Under the pieces are notes generated by a model. The model worked only from the letters and a program-made list of their open reading frames with translations. It was not told the DNA's origin and ran no database searches. DNA of 64,000 bases from Elusimicrobiota bacterium (GTDB lineage: Bacteria > Elusimicrobiota > Elusimicrobia > FEN-1173): assembly GCA_016715645.1 (NCBI GenBank), contig JADJZR010000002.1, positions 290,336-354,335 on the forward strand. Reading direction: 5' to 3'. Below, piece by piece: positions 1 through 8,338 of the stretch. How positions within the stretch are numbered: position 1 is the first letter of the stretch; each line of letters opens with the position of its first letter. Made by a program: the position numbers and the translations under genes.

Positions 1-966
1 GACGAAAAACAACTGTTTGCCATGGACCAGTTTTTGATGAAAGGAGGCACGGTGATCCTGATGGTGTCGCCCTTTCATGTCAAGACCAGTCCGTTAAGCG
101 CTTCCCTTCAAAACACCGGCCTGAAAGACTGGTTGGACCATATGGGCGTGACGCTTAAACAAGAATTGGTTCTTGACGCTCAAAGCACCCCGTTCCCGAT
201 CCCGGTGGAACGACGGGTGGGGATGTTTGTGTTTCAAGAGATGAAAATGATCAATTATCCGTATTTTGTTGATGTTCGAGGCCCCGGGTTTGCGGCGCCG
301 ACGTTGACGGCGGGCCTGTCCCAAGTGACCGTCCACTGGGCCGCCCCCATCGCCGTCAACCCGGACAAGAACAAGGGACGCACCGTCACGGAACTGTTGA
401 AAAGTTCCCCGAAATCCTGGACGTCGGAAAGTGTTCAAATCACCCCTCAAATGGACAAAGGGGGATCGGGCTTTGAAGTCGGGAACACCCTGGAACCCCG
501 TTTGTTGGCCGTGGCGGTGGAAGGGGAATTTGATTCGTTCTTCAAAGAAAAGAAATCGCCCCTGTTGCCCGAGAAGGTGGATCCGAAAGCCAAAGACGCG
601 AAACCGGTTTACAGCGGAATCATTGAAAAATCAGCCCAGTCCTCCCGATTGATCGTGGTGGGGTCGGCGGACTTTTTAACCGACGAGATATTGCGGTTCA
701 CCAGTTCGGTGTCACGCTCCCAATACACGGCGTCTCTTCAGTTGGCGGAAAACATGGTGGACTGGTCGTTGGAAGACCGGGGACTGTTGTCCATACGGGG
801 CCGGGGCCATTTTGCCCGGTTGCTAAAACCCCTATCGAACGGAACTCGAATGTTTTGGGAATATTTAAACTACGCTCTGGCCCTGGTTGGAGTGACGGCG
901 GCCTGGATCGGATGGCGGGTGCGCCGATCCCGACAAATGGCTCGGGTGATGGGAGAACAATCATGA
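1..966 (+). CDS. GldG-type ABC transporter auxiliary protein, C-terminal part (5' end outside window)
   Basis: The frame is open from base 1 (reads DEKQLFAMDQFLMKGG), so the gene starts upstream and only its last ~321 residues are seen. The 'DQFLMKGGTVILMVSPF' stretch is typical of GldG-like proteins, the extracytoplasmic auxiliary part of an ABC-2 exporter first named in gliding motility; in non-gliders the substrate is unknown. The body is an extracytoplasmic alpha/beta domain with a substrate-binding look, followed by one transmembrane helix near the end (YALALVGVTAAWIGW) and a basic cytoplasmic tail (RVRRSRQ). The stop overlaps the next start (ATGA at 963-966), so the two genes are probably translated together. 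The ABC ATPase and permease would be expected upstream. Family assignment rests on recalled motifs only. Confidence 0.72.
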   Translation, partial: DEKQLFAMDQFLMKGGTVILMVSPFHVKTSPLSASLQNTGLKDWLDHMGVTLKQELVLDAQSTPFPIPVERRVGMFVFQEMKMINYPYFVDVRGPGFAAPTLTAGLSQVTVHWAAPIAVNPDKNKGRTVTELLKSSPKSWTSESVQITPQMDKGGSGFEVGNTLEPRLLAVAVEGEFDSFFKEKKSPLLPEKVDPKAKDAKPVYSGIIEKSAQSSRLIVVGSADFLTDEILRFTSSVSRSQYTASLQLAENMVDWSLEDRGLLSIRGRGHFARLLKPLSNGTRMFWEYLNYALALVGVTAAWIGWRVRRSRQMARVMGEQS

Positions 967-1880
967 ACAAAACAATGAAAGTGTTGACGGGTGTTCTGGC
1001 GGCCCAGTTAGCGGTGGCCGGGTTAATCTATTTTAAACAGTCTTCTTCCGGCGATGTGACAAAACCGCTGTTAGGGCTGACCTCGGAAGATTTTGATCGG
1101 GTTGTCATCAGCGAACCGGACAAACCGGCGGTTCAGTTATCCAAAAAAGACGGGAAATGGATTTTGCCCGATCGCTGGAATTTCCCGGTATCCTCCACCA
1201 AATGGGCCGCGGCCATGGACGGCCTGTTGGCTTTGAAAAAAACCTGGCCCGTGGGCGACACCGCGGCGGCTCGCAAACGGTGCAAGGTGACGGAAGATCT
1301 TTTTGAAAAGAAAGTGGTGTTTGAAAAGGGAGGGAAAGAAAAACAGGTTCTTTATCTGGGAACGTCGCCCGAATACCGCAAAGTCCATTTTCGACCGGCG
1401 GAGCTCGACGGAGTGTATCTGGCCGAGTTCGGTTACCACGACTTGGCCATGAACCCCGCGGACTGGGAAGACAAGACGTTTCTATCCCTGGACCGCAACG
1501 CCCTCTTCAATATTGAAACGCCTTCGGTTCAAGTGGTCAACAAAGAAAATGGATTTCAAGTGAACCCGCTCAAGGCGGGAGAAACCTCCAAGACAACTGA
1601 AGTGGACGCGTTCGTTTCCCAGGTCGTCACCATGCCGTACCTTGAATCCGTTGGACCCGACCTTTTGCCGGACTATGGGTTGGACAATCCGGACTTTACA
1701 ATGACGGTTCGAACCAAAGACGGCCAAACGTATAAATACAGTTTCGGTAAACCCAAATCCGGGGACGATTATTATCTTCAAACGAGCCGGTCCCCGATCG
1801 TGTTCAAAGTCTCCAAAACAACCCTCGACGCGTTGCGTTCCGCCACCCGCGCCAAACTCATCACAACGAACCCCACCTGA
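963..1880 (+). CDS. DUF4340 domain-containing protein
   Basis: This ~305-residue protein starts at ATG 963, inside the stop of the GldG-like gene. A longer in-frame start at 855 is rejected because it would run deep into the upstream gene and place residues before the natural membrane anchor. The anchor is at residues ~6-22 (VLTGVLAAQLAVAGLIYF), followed by an extracytoplasmic beta-rich domain of the DUF4340 type ('LLGLTSEDFDRVVISEPDKP', 'YLGTSPEYRKVHFR', 'YKYSFGKPKSGDDYYLQ'). DUF4340 proteins commonly follow gldG-like genes and are taken as accessory parts of the same ABC exporter; the molecular role is not known. The gene ends with TGA at 1878-1880, overlapping the following gene. Confidence 0.8.
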   Translation: MNKTMKVLTGVLAAQLAVAGLIYFKQSSSGDVTKPLLGLTSEDFDRVVISEPDKPAVQLSKKDGKWILPDRWNFPVSSTKWAAAMDGLLALKKTWPVGDTAAARKRCKVTEDLFEKKVVFEKGGKEKQVLYLGTSPEYRKVHFRPAELDGVYLAEFGYHDLAMNPADWEDKTFLSLDRNALFNIETPSVQVVNKENGFQVNPLKAGETSKTTEVDAFVSQVVTMPYLESVGPDLLPDYGLDNPDFTMTVRTKDGQTYKYSFGKPKSGDDYYLQTSRSPIVFKVSKTTLDALRSATRAKLITTNPT

Positions 1881-3316
1881 AACCCGCGAAAACAATCCTT
1901 TTAACCGGCGCCACGGGTTATGTGGGCGGGCGGTTATTGAAAGACCTGGAAGAAGCGGGGCACCGTGTGCGTTGTTTGGTGCGTCGACCCGGTTTACTAA
2001 CCGGGAGAACCGCGCCGGGGACAGAAATAGTCCAGAGCGATCTATCGGATTATCCCACCCTGGTCAAAGCCATGGCCGGTGTGGACACGGCCTATTACCT
2101 GGTTCACGCCATGGCCTCGTCGGTTGATTTTGAAACCGAAGACCGCCGACTGGCGGACGTGTTTTCCCGGTCGGCTCGGGCCGCGAAGGTAAAACGCATT
2201 GTTTATTTGGGTGGCCTTTGCCCGCCAACGGAAAAAAACCTGTCGCCCCATCTTCGCAGTCGCCTGGAGGTGGGGCACGTTTTCCAGCGATCCGGCGTTC
2301 CCACTCTGGAATTTCGCGCCTCCATTATTTTGGGGTCCGGCAGTCTCTCTTTTGAGATTATCCGCAGTTTGGTGGAACGGCTTCCGATCATGGTGACACC
2401 CCATTGGGTTCGCGTGAAAGCCCAACCGATTTTCATTGATGACGTATTGACTTACCTGATCCAGGCGTTGGAAATTCCCCTTGAGACCAACCGGATCTAC
2501 GAGATTGGTGGGGCGGACGTGGTGTCATACGGGCAGTTGATGGCCGAGTATGCCCGTCAACGGGGCCTGCGCCGTTGGATGATTCCCGTGCCCGTTTTGA
2601 CCCCGCGGCTGTCCGGCATATGGCTGAACCTGGTGGCCCCCGTGTATGCCCGCATCGGGCGTAAATTGGTGGAGAGCATACGGCACAGCACTGTGGTGAA
2701 CCGGTCGGAAGCCCTGCGTGACTTTCCCATTCGCCCGCTGGGCGTGCGGGACGCGCTGGCCCGGGTGATGGCCGGCGAAGAACGCCATTTCAACACCACC
2801 CGTTGGGCGGATGCGGTGTCATCGCAAACAAATGAGCGGGCCTGGAAAGAAACGTCCTGGGGCACGCGAATCGTCGACCATCGCCAGGCCATCAGCCCCT
2901 TAACACCCGAACAAGCCTTTGACCGAATCCAACGTATTGGGGGGAAACGGGGTTGGTATTTCATGAACGTTCTGTGGCGCTTTCGGGGGTGGGTTGACTC
3001 TCTGTTCGGCGGGGTGGGACTCCGGCGAGGGCGACGAGACCCCGTGAACCTCCGGGCGGGCGACGCGCTCGACTATTGGCGCGTGGAATTAATTGAACCC
3101 GGCCGCCGCCTGCGTTTGCGCGCCGAAATGAAACTGCCCGGCCGAGCCTGGCTGGAATTTGACGTTAAACCCCACCCCCACGGATGCGAAATCCGCCAAA
3201 CCGCCCTCTTTGACCCCCTGGGCCTGTGGGGACTAGCTTACTGGTATGCCCTCCTGCCCATCCACATCTGGATTTTCGGAGGCCTGCTTAAAACCATCGC
3301 CCGAAAACCTCGGTGA
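1877..3316 (+). CDS. NAD(P)-binding Rossmann protein with C-terminal DUF2867 domain (SDR-like)
   Basis: The N-terminus is an atypical-SDR/NmrA Rossmann fold: nucleotide-binding loop TGATGYVG, then 'VRCLVRRP' and 'AYYLVHAM'. The loop is coded at ~1904-1927, upstream of the GTG at 1922, so that GTG cannot be the true start. No ATG/GTG/TTG lies between the loop and the previous gene; the best in-frame candidate is CTG at 1877, overlapping the DUF4340 stop as CTGA, which would need translational coupling. Residues ~330-475 match the DUF2867 type (WRFRGWVDSLFGGVGLRRGR, then a beta-rich part and a hydrophobic end, 'GLAYWYALLPIHIWIFGG'). Such proteins are membrane-associated putative oxidoreductases or epimerases; the substrate is unknown. 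It closes the first operon. Confidence 0.75.
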   Translation: MKPAKTILLTGATGYVGGRLLKDLEEAGHRVRCLVRRPGLLTGRTAPGTEIVQSDLSDYPTLVKAMAGVDTAYYLVHAMASSVDFETEDRRLADVFSRSARAAKVKRIVYLGGLCPPTEKNLSPHLRSRLEVGHVFQRSGVPTLEFRASIILGSGSLSFEIIRSLVERLPIMVTPHWVRVKAQPIFIDDVLTYLIQALEIPLETNRIYEIGGADVVSYGQLMAEYARQRGLRRWMIPVPVLTPRLSGIWLNLVAPVYARIGRKLVESIRHSTVVNRSEALRDFPIRPLGVRDALARVMAGEERHFNTTRWADAVSSQTNERAWKETSWGTRIVDHRQAISPLTPEQAFDRIQRIGGKRGWYFMNVLWRFRGWVDSLFGGVGLRRGRRDPVNLRAGDALDYWRVELIEPGRRLRLRAEMKLPGRAWLEFDVKPHPHGCEIRQTALFDPLGLWGLAYWYALLPIHIWIFGGLLKTIARKPR

Positions 3317-3349
3317 TAAAATACACACCAACCGATTTAGGGGGATACG

Positions 3350-3475
3350 ATGTGCCTGGTTAAGAAGTCCGCCGATTGCATCGTGACGGGAGACCCCGAT
3401 CTGTTGAAGATTGAACAACATGGCCCTGTTAAAATAGTCACGCCACGAGCCTTTTTGTCCTTCCTTCAGGATTAA
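3350..3475 (+). pseudogene. C-terminal remnant of a PIN-domain toxin
   Basis: A 41-codon open stretch reads MCLVKKSADCIVTGDPDLLK followed by a KIVTPRAFLSFL ending. This matches the end of PIN-family ribonuclease toxins, where 'ADyIVTGDkDLL' carries a catalytic acidic residue and 'I.TP.eFL' closes the domain. The first ~90 residues with the other acidic residues are missing: an in-frame TAG lies at 3338 and no partner antitoxin is present. It is best read as a relic of a VapC-like or PIN-COG toxin locus. The match is from memory of the motif, not a search. Confidence 0.62.
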
Positions 3476-3747
3476 TTCTTCCCTATTTTGTCGGCCGTAC
3501 AAAATCGTGTCAATAGGCATCGCCTGAAATGGGTGTAAAATTTTTAACCATTTTTAAATGGGGTTGTTCCAAAAATAAACCTTGTTTTACGTCGATGAGC
3601 GGGAACCCGCCCAAACCACGCCAAACACCGGAATTTGAAATCACATTTTAACCACTAAGCCTATAAGTATTTTCAACTAATTTCCGCGGTATAATAGGCA
3701 CCTTCGCGAAGCGTCTTCCTGCTTTTTTTATACCTATTTCGGTTTGG
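3476..3747. other. Intergenic region upstream of the efflux operon
   Basis: No gene is supported between the PIN remnant and the TolC gene. The stretch is AT-richer than its surroundings and holds the likely promoter of the efflux operon (see 3690-3695). No clear terminator hairpin for the upstream operon was recognised. Confidence 0.5.
3690..3695 (+). promoter_or_regulatory. Candidate -10 box for the TolC-MFP-RND operon
   Basis: A perfect TATAAT lies 68 bases before the TolC start in an AT-rich stretch. No good -35 box sits at the usual 16-18 base distance, so the call rests on the -10 alone. Confidence 0.3.
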
Positions 3748-3762
3748 ATGAGAGAGGATTCC

Positions 3763-5151
3763 ATGAAACGGTTATTATTGGCGGCTGTTCTATTGGCGGT
3801 GCGGGCGGGGGCGGCCGAGCCCATGACGTTGGCCCAATCCGAATCGACCGCCCTTAGTCAGCATCCCACGATCCGGTTGGCGGAAGAAGAAACTCGGGTG
3901 GCTCGACTAAAAAAGTCCGAAGCCTCTCGGGGCATTTGGCCTCTGTTGTCCTTGAAGGGCGAAATTACGGAAGGGGTGGATGACGCAAAGTTAAACACAC
4001 CTGATTTTTTGGAAGAAAGTTACGGCGTTCAGTTAACCCAGCCCTTGATTCAAGGCGGGCGGTTGGTTCGGACCTACAAGCAGTCCAAAAACAATTATTT
4101 GTCGGTGAAAGCAAAAGAGGAAAAAACCCGGCAAGAAGTGTTGTTCGGCGCCCGCGAGTCCCATTGGAACCTGGTGAAAGCGCTTCACGCGGAATCAATA
4201 TTTGACACGGCGAGAACGGATTTGGAGAAAGACCGAAAAATGGCGGACGAACTGATCGCCAAAGAAGTGATTTCTCGGCAAGTGTATGAAACCATGGTCG
4301 GCCAGGCAGAACAAGCCGTCTTGAACCAAGAAGCCGCCCGGGCCGAAACCACCTCTCGCCTGTGGCAATGGACCGCGGCCCTGGGCCTTAACGAACCGCC
4401 CCCCGAACGTCCACCCATTGGGATTCCTCCCACCTCCCTGGAATGGCCTTCCTTGGACGAATGCTTGAAAGAAGCCCGGGAAGTTCATCCGGACATCCTG
4501 GTACAAAAACACACCATGGAAGCGGCCCGATACGGCGATTTGGCCGGACGGGGCCTTTATTATCCACGCCTGTCGGTTAACGGTTTTTACGGCAAAAGTG
4601 GAGCGGCTTACGAAAACGAGGACTTTGAGTTTAAAGAAGATTGGCAAATAGGAGCCCAAATCTCACAATATTTTGGCGGAAGCTCTCTCAACGCTTCAGC
4701 CCAGGACATCAAAACCAGCCCCAAACTGGGTCAATCCTCCCGAACTCGATCGCGCACCTACGCGGGATCCCTGGGTATCGAAGACAGCTTAAAAACAAAA
4801 ACCGAGAAGGGGGAAGCTCGGTTAGCCTATCACCAAGCCGCTGAGGATTTTCGCCGCACCGACATGGAAGTCGCCAACACTGTCCGAGCCGCCTACGCCG
4901 ATTGGGCAAAAGCCCGATCACAGGCTCGTATTTCCCAATCCGATTTCGCCATTGCGAAAACCGAATACGAGGTATCGCTGATTAAGAGCAGTAACCGAGA
5001 AGTCCCGGTCTCGGAACGGTGTTTGACACGCAACCGATTGGCCCAGGCCGAGGTCTCCTATATTGATGCCCAGGCCCAACTTAAAATTGCGGCGGCGGCC
5101 CTGGCCCGAGCCATCGGCCGACCGAACCTAATCGAAAAGGAACTCCCATGA
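3763..5151 (+). CDS. TolC-family outer-membrane efflux protein
   Basis: The start is ATG 3763 rather than in-frame ATG 3748: AGAGAGGA at 3750-3757 is a good ribosome-binding site for it, and the protein then begins with a clean signal peptide (MKRLLLAAVLLAVRAGAAEP). Two outer-membrane-efflux repeats follow: N-terminal half 'TLAQSESTALSQHPTIRLAEEE...GIWPLLSLKGEI' and second half 'LDECLKEAREVHPDILVQKH...YYPRLSVNGFYG', with long helices rich in Ala/Glu that form the periplasmic tunnel. At about 462 residues it has normal family length. It supplies the outer-membrane channel of a tripartite pump with the adaptor and RND genes that follow. The stop overlaps the adaptor start (ATGA, 5148-5151). The substrate cannot be read from sequence. 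Confidence 0.88.
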   Translation: MKRLLLAAVLLAVRAGAAEPMTLAQSESTALSQHPTIRLAEEETRVARLKKSEASRGIWPLLSLKGEITEGVDDAKLNTPDFLEESYGVQLTQPLIQGGRLVRTYKQSKNNYLSVKAKEEKTRQEVLFGARESHWNLVKALHAESIFDTARTDLEKDRKMADELIAKEVISRQVYETMVGQAEQAVLNQEAARAETTSRLWQWTAALGLNEPPPERPPIGIPPTSLEWPSLDECLKEAREVHPDILVQKHTMEAARYGDLAGRGLYYPRLSVNGFYGKSGAAYENEDFEFKEDWQIGAQISQYFGGSSLNASAQDIKTSPKLGQSSRTRSRTYAGSLGIEDSLKTKTEKGEARLAYHQAAEDFRRTDMEVANTVRAAYADWAKARSQARISQSDFAIAKTEYEVSLIKSSNREVPVSERCLTRNRLAQAEVSYIDAQAQLKIAAAALARAIGRPNLIEKELP

Positions 5152-6221
5152 ACAAACGTCAATGGATTGCCATCTCCTTAGCCGCGGTCGCGGCGATATT
5201 TATCGGTGTCACATTGTTGCGCCGCTGTGGTACCGGTTCTCCGGGAGGTGCCCCGGAAGGAGGGGCGGGGGCTGGCTCCACGCCGGAACCCCAGTCCGTT
5301 ACGGTTTTTGTGGTGGAACGGGCCACGTTCACCGACGCGATTGACGGGTTGGTGGGGACCGTCAAAGGAGACACGATTGAACTGTCCTATTATGGACCGG
5401 AAGAACCCCTGACCCATATTCATGTCAAAGTGGGCCAGCGGGTGAAAAAAGGCGATTTGCTCTTTGAGTTGGACCACCTTCGCGCCGAGTCTCGCAAAGA
5501 CACGGCCGAAGTGAATTACGACCGGGCCAAGGCGCTTCACAAGGCCGGCGCGTCCACGTCCATGGACTTAAAGGAATCCAAATCTGTTTATGACATCGCG
5601 CTTCGGGATTACCAGGACACGTTCATCCGGGCGCCCAAAGACGGTTACGTTTCCGAGATCAGCCGCCAGGTGGGAGAAACCGTGGGCCGCGATAAGTCCG
5701 AGCCCATTGGGACGCTGGTGAGCAGTCAAGACAAACTGTATTTGGAAACCGGCGTGATTGAAGGCCAACTGGACCGGGTCAAAACCGATCAGCCGGTGTT
5801 GGTCACCATCGATTCGCTCGGCTTCGTTGACGTGCGGGGGCGCGTGGCCGGGGTGTCCCGGGAAGTGACCACCACCGGTCGAACCGGAACGGTCTTGGTG
5901 GGGTTGCCCTCCCAGGTGCAAGCCAAATTGCGGCCGGGCCTATCGGCGCGGTGCAAAATTTTAACGTTTGACGGAGAAGCTCTTTTGATCCCGCGCCAGG
6001 CCTACGACATGACCCCTTCAAGGGTCTTTGTGGTGAAAGAAAACAAGGTGTTTGAGACTAAGGTGGAAATCGGCTACCGGGCCCCGGAACATTATGAAGT
6101 GGTGAGCGGCCTCAACCCTGGGGACCACATTGTTCGGGACCTCATCATCAACCCCGTCGAAAACGGCGCAACAGTCACCGTGACCGGCGAACCCGAACGG
6201 TTCAACAAAGCGCAGCAATGA
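5148..6221 (+). CDS. RND periplasmic adaptor (membrane fusion protein, HlyD/AcrA family)
   Basis: This 357-residue protein has an N-terminal anchor (WIAISLAAVAAIFIGVTLL, residues ~5-23), a Gly/Ala/Pro linker, then a biotinyl-lipoyl-like half ('THIHVKVGQRVKKGDLLFEL'), a short helical hairpin, the second lipoyl half ('TFIRAPKDGYVSEISRQVGE'), a beta-barrel domain and a membrane-proximal domain ending near 'VVSGLNPGDHIVRD'. This is the normal order for adaptors linking an inner-membrane RND pump to TolC. The hairpin is short (~40 residues), as in some metal or lipid exporters. ATG 5148 overlaps the TolC stop, so the genes are coupled. It is followed by 263 bases carrying a repeat element before the pump gene. 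Confidence 0.88.
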   Translation: MNKRQWIAISLAAVAAIFIGVTLLRRCGTGSPGGAPEGGAGAGSTPEPQSVTVFVVERATFTDAIDGLVGTVKGDTIELSYYGPEEPLTHIHVKVGQRVKKGDLLFELDHLRAESRKDTAEVNYDRAKALHKAGASTSMDLKESKSVYDIALRDYQDTFIRAPKDGYVSEISRQVGETVGRDKSEPIGTLVSSQDKLYLETGVIEGQLDRVKTDQPVLVTIDSLGFVDVRGRVAGVSREVTTTGRTGTVLVGLPSQVQAKLRPGLSARCKILTFDGEALLIPRQAYDMTPSRVFVVKENKVFETKVEIGYRAPEHYEVVSGLNPGDHIVRDLIINPVENGATVTVTGEPERFNKAQQ

Positions 6222-6265
6222 ACCTATTCCGTTCGTCATTCCCGAAAGATAACTACCTAGGTCTT

Positions 6266-6428
6266 TTTTCCCCTCTCCTCTTGGGAGGCCCCTCACAGAG
6301 GTCGGGGCACCTGGGGCGCCAGAGGCGCTTAAGCGAGGGTAGGGTGAGGGATTATTTATTTTCGTGGAACGGGATTAGTCCCTCATCCGCCCCTTCGGGG
6401 CACCTTCTCCCAAGAGGAGAAGGAAAAT
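6266..6428. repeat. Two-block palindromic repeat element (copy A, intergenic)
   Basis: The element lies between the adaptor and pump genes. The first block (6270-6351) begins CCCTCTCCTCTTGGGAGG and ends AGGGTGAGGG; the second block (6380-6428) begins CCCTCATCCGCCCC, has the small hairpin CCCCTTCGGGG and ends GAGGAGAAGGAAAA. The same blocks recur, in other orders and orientations, at 12200, 20945, 22363 and 22699, the last four inside coding genes. Confidence 0.8.
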
Positions 6429-6484
6429 CTTTTTATATGTCGATATCTGACAACCCTTGGGCAGTTACCCCGAAAGGTTGATTA

Positions 6485-8338
6485 ATGGACATTATTGGTT
6501 TTTGCGTTAAGCGGCCCGTTACCGTTACCATGGGAATGGTGGCGGTCATTTTGTTTGGAACCTTGTCCTGGTTTCGGATGGATCGGGAATTTATGCCCGC
6601 CTTGGAATTTCCCCAACTGGTGGTTCTCACCTCTTACGCCAACGCGTCCAGCCAGGAAGTGGAAAATCTGGTCACAAAACCGGTGGAAGAAGCCGCCGGC
6701 ACGGTCAAAAATGTGCAACGGATCCATTCCGCGTCGCGGGAAGGCATTTCAATCGTCACGGTGGAATTCGTGTGGGGCACCAACATGGACGTGGCCTCCC
6801 TCAACCTGCGCGAAAAGGTGGATTTGGCCAAAGCCAAACTGCCCCGGGACGCCGGCGAACCGCGGGTGGAAAAGTTCAATCCGTTTGCCCTGCCGGTTAT
6901 CACGCTCAGTTTGTCGGGCCCCTTTGAAGACCACGAACTGTTGACCTTGGCGCGACGGCCGGTGGGGGAACTGTTGGAAAAGGCCCGGGGCGTGGCGGCG
7001 GTAACCATTACCGGCGGCCGGGAACGGGAAATTCAAGTGGACGTGGACCAATCGGCCTTGGCCGCCCGGGGATTGCCCATATTAGAAGTGTCCCAGGCCC
7101 TTAGCCGGGCCAACATCACCTATCCCGCCGGTCAAGTCAAAGACAAAACGTTCGACTATGTGGTGCGTGTCATTGGAGCCTTTGAAAAAGTAAAAGATTT
7201 GGAACGGGCCGCCGTGTCCGTGGACCGGGCGAGGCTGTCGACCACGTTAACGCCCCAAGAAATGCGCGAGCGCAAACGCCGCGGGCCCGGCGCGCGGAGC
7301 GTGGGCCAACCCCTCTTGCTGGGCGACGTGGCCCGGGTGCGCGACGATTTCGCGGAAGTGCAAAGTTTTTCGCGATACGATGGACGGGCCACAGTGACGT
7401 TGGCCATTTTGAAACAGGCCGAGGCCAACGTGGTCCGTGTGGCCGACGACGTCAAAAGCCGACTGGACACCATTCGGTCCAAACTTCCTAAAGGCGCCCG
7501 CTTAGACGTTGTCTATGACCAATCCACGTTTGTCAAAGACGGGATCCGGGGCATGGCCAACGACTCGTTGATTGGCGGACTGTTGGCCTTTCTCATCCTG
7601 CTCGCCTTTTTGGGAACGTATAAAGAAGCGGGCACGGTGAGCCTGGCCATTCCCATCTCCTTGCTGGCCACCTTGACGTTAATGGATTGGAAGGGATTGG
7701 GGATCAACACCATCACCCTGGCGGGGTTGGCCATTGGGGTGGGCAACCTGGTCGACGGCGCCATTGTGGTACAGGAAAACATTTCCCGCCACAAAGCCAT
7801 GGGCAAATCCCCGGCGGAAGCGGCGATTGTGGGCGCCCAAGAAGTGTTCGGAGCGGTGACCAGTTCCAACCTGACAACGATTGCGGTCTTTTTTCCGCTG
7901 ATCTTTGTGACGGGATTGGTGGGCCAAATTTTCGGCGGACTTTCCTGGGCGGTCATTTTTTCAAACATTACGTCGCAGGTGGTGGCGTTTACCATTATTC
8001 CCATGTTGGCGGCGGCCAGTAAGGGAGAGGGTCGCGTGTTGCCTCAAGCACGGAAATTGTGGGCCTGGGCGGCACCCTGGGGCGATCGATACACCCGGGC
8101 GCTTACTTTCGCTTTGTCTTTCCCCGTCAAAGTCATGGCCTGGACCGCGGGAGCGTTTTTGCTCAGCATGGGTTTGCTTTCATTAATGCCCCGGGCCCTT
8201 TTTCCGAAAGCCGAGGGAAAGAAATTTTGCTTCGCATGGATTTGCCTGTGGGGTCGCCGCTTCTTCGCACCAACGACGTGTGCCTTTCGGTGGAACGGGA
8301 ACTTAAAGATATTCCCGGCATCGAACACATGGCCGTGA
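6485..8338 (+). CDS. RND efflux pump 1, N-terminal part (frameshifted)
   Basis: This is the inner-membrane pump of the tripartite system. The protein starts 'MDIIGFCVKRPVTVTMGMVA', the usual TM1 of AcrB-like pumps, followed by the first porter domain ('VENLVTKPVEEAAG...GTNMDVASLNLREKVD'). The TM4 motif reads VGNLVDGAIVVQEN: one Asp where AcrB has Asp-Asp, so it resembles HME-type or other single-Asp pumps. True homology stops near residue 578 (8218): after 'FPKAEGK' the frame leaves the family sequence and runs to a stop at 8338. The family sequence continues in the -1 frame ('EILLRMDLPVGSPLL'). Adding one G to the GGG at 8216-8218 restores a single reading frame of ~1,075 codons. Whether the lesion is real or an assembly error is open. 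Confidence 0.85.
   Translation: MDIIGFCVKRPVTVTMGMVAVILFGTLSWFRMDREFMPALEFPQLVVLTSYANASSQEVENLVTKPVEEAAGTVKNVQRIHSASREGISIVTVEFVWGTNMDVASLNLREKVDLAKAKLPRDAGEPRVEKFNPFALPVITLSLSGPFEDHELLTLARRPVGELLEKARGVAAVTITGGREREIQVDVDQSALAARGLPILEVSQALSRANITYPAGQVKDKTFDYVVRVIGAFEKVKDLERAAVSVDRARLSTTLTPQEMRERKRRGPGARSVGQPLLLGDVARVRDDFAEVQSFSRYDGRATVTLAILKQAEANVVRVADDVKSRLDTIRSKLPKGARLDVVYDQSTFVKDGIRGMANDSLIGGLLAFLILLAFLGTYKEAGTVSLAIPISLLATLTLMDWKGLGINTITLAGLAIGVGNLVDGAIVVQENISRHKAMGKSPAEAAIVGAQEVFGAVTSSNLTTIAVFFPLIFVTGLVGQIFGGLSWAVIFSNITSQVVAFTIIPMLAAASKGEGRVLPQARKLWAWAAPWGDRYTRALTFALSFPVKVMAWTAGAFLLSMGLLSLMPRALFPKAEGKKFCFAWICLWGRRFFAPTTCAFRWNGNLKIFPASNTWP

Noticed and set aside
8205..8235. Programmed -1 frameshift (A-AAG) in RND pump 1
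   Set aside because: RND pumps are not known to use frameshifting, no stem-loop or upstream Shine-Dalgarno-like stimulator is evident, and adding one G to a G run restores the frame, as at many other sites here.
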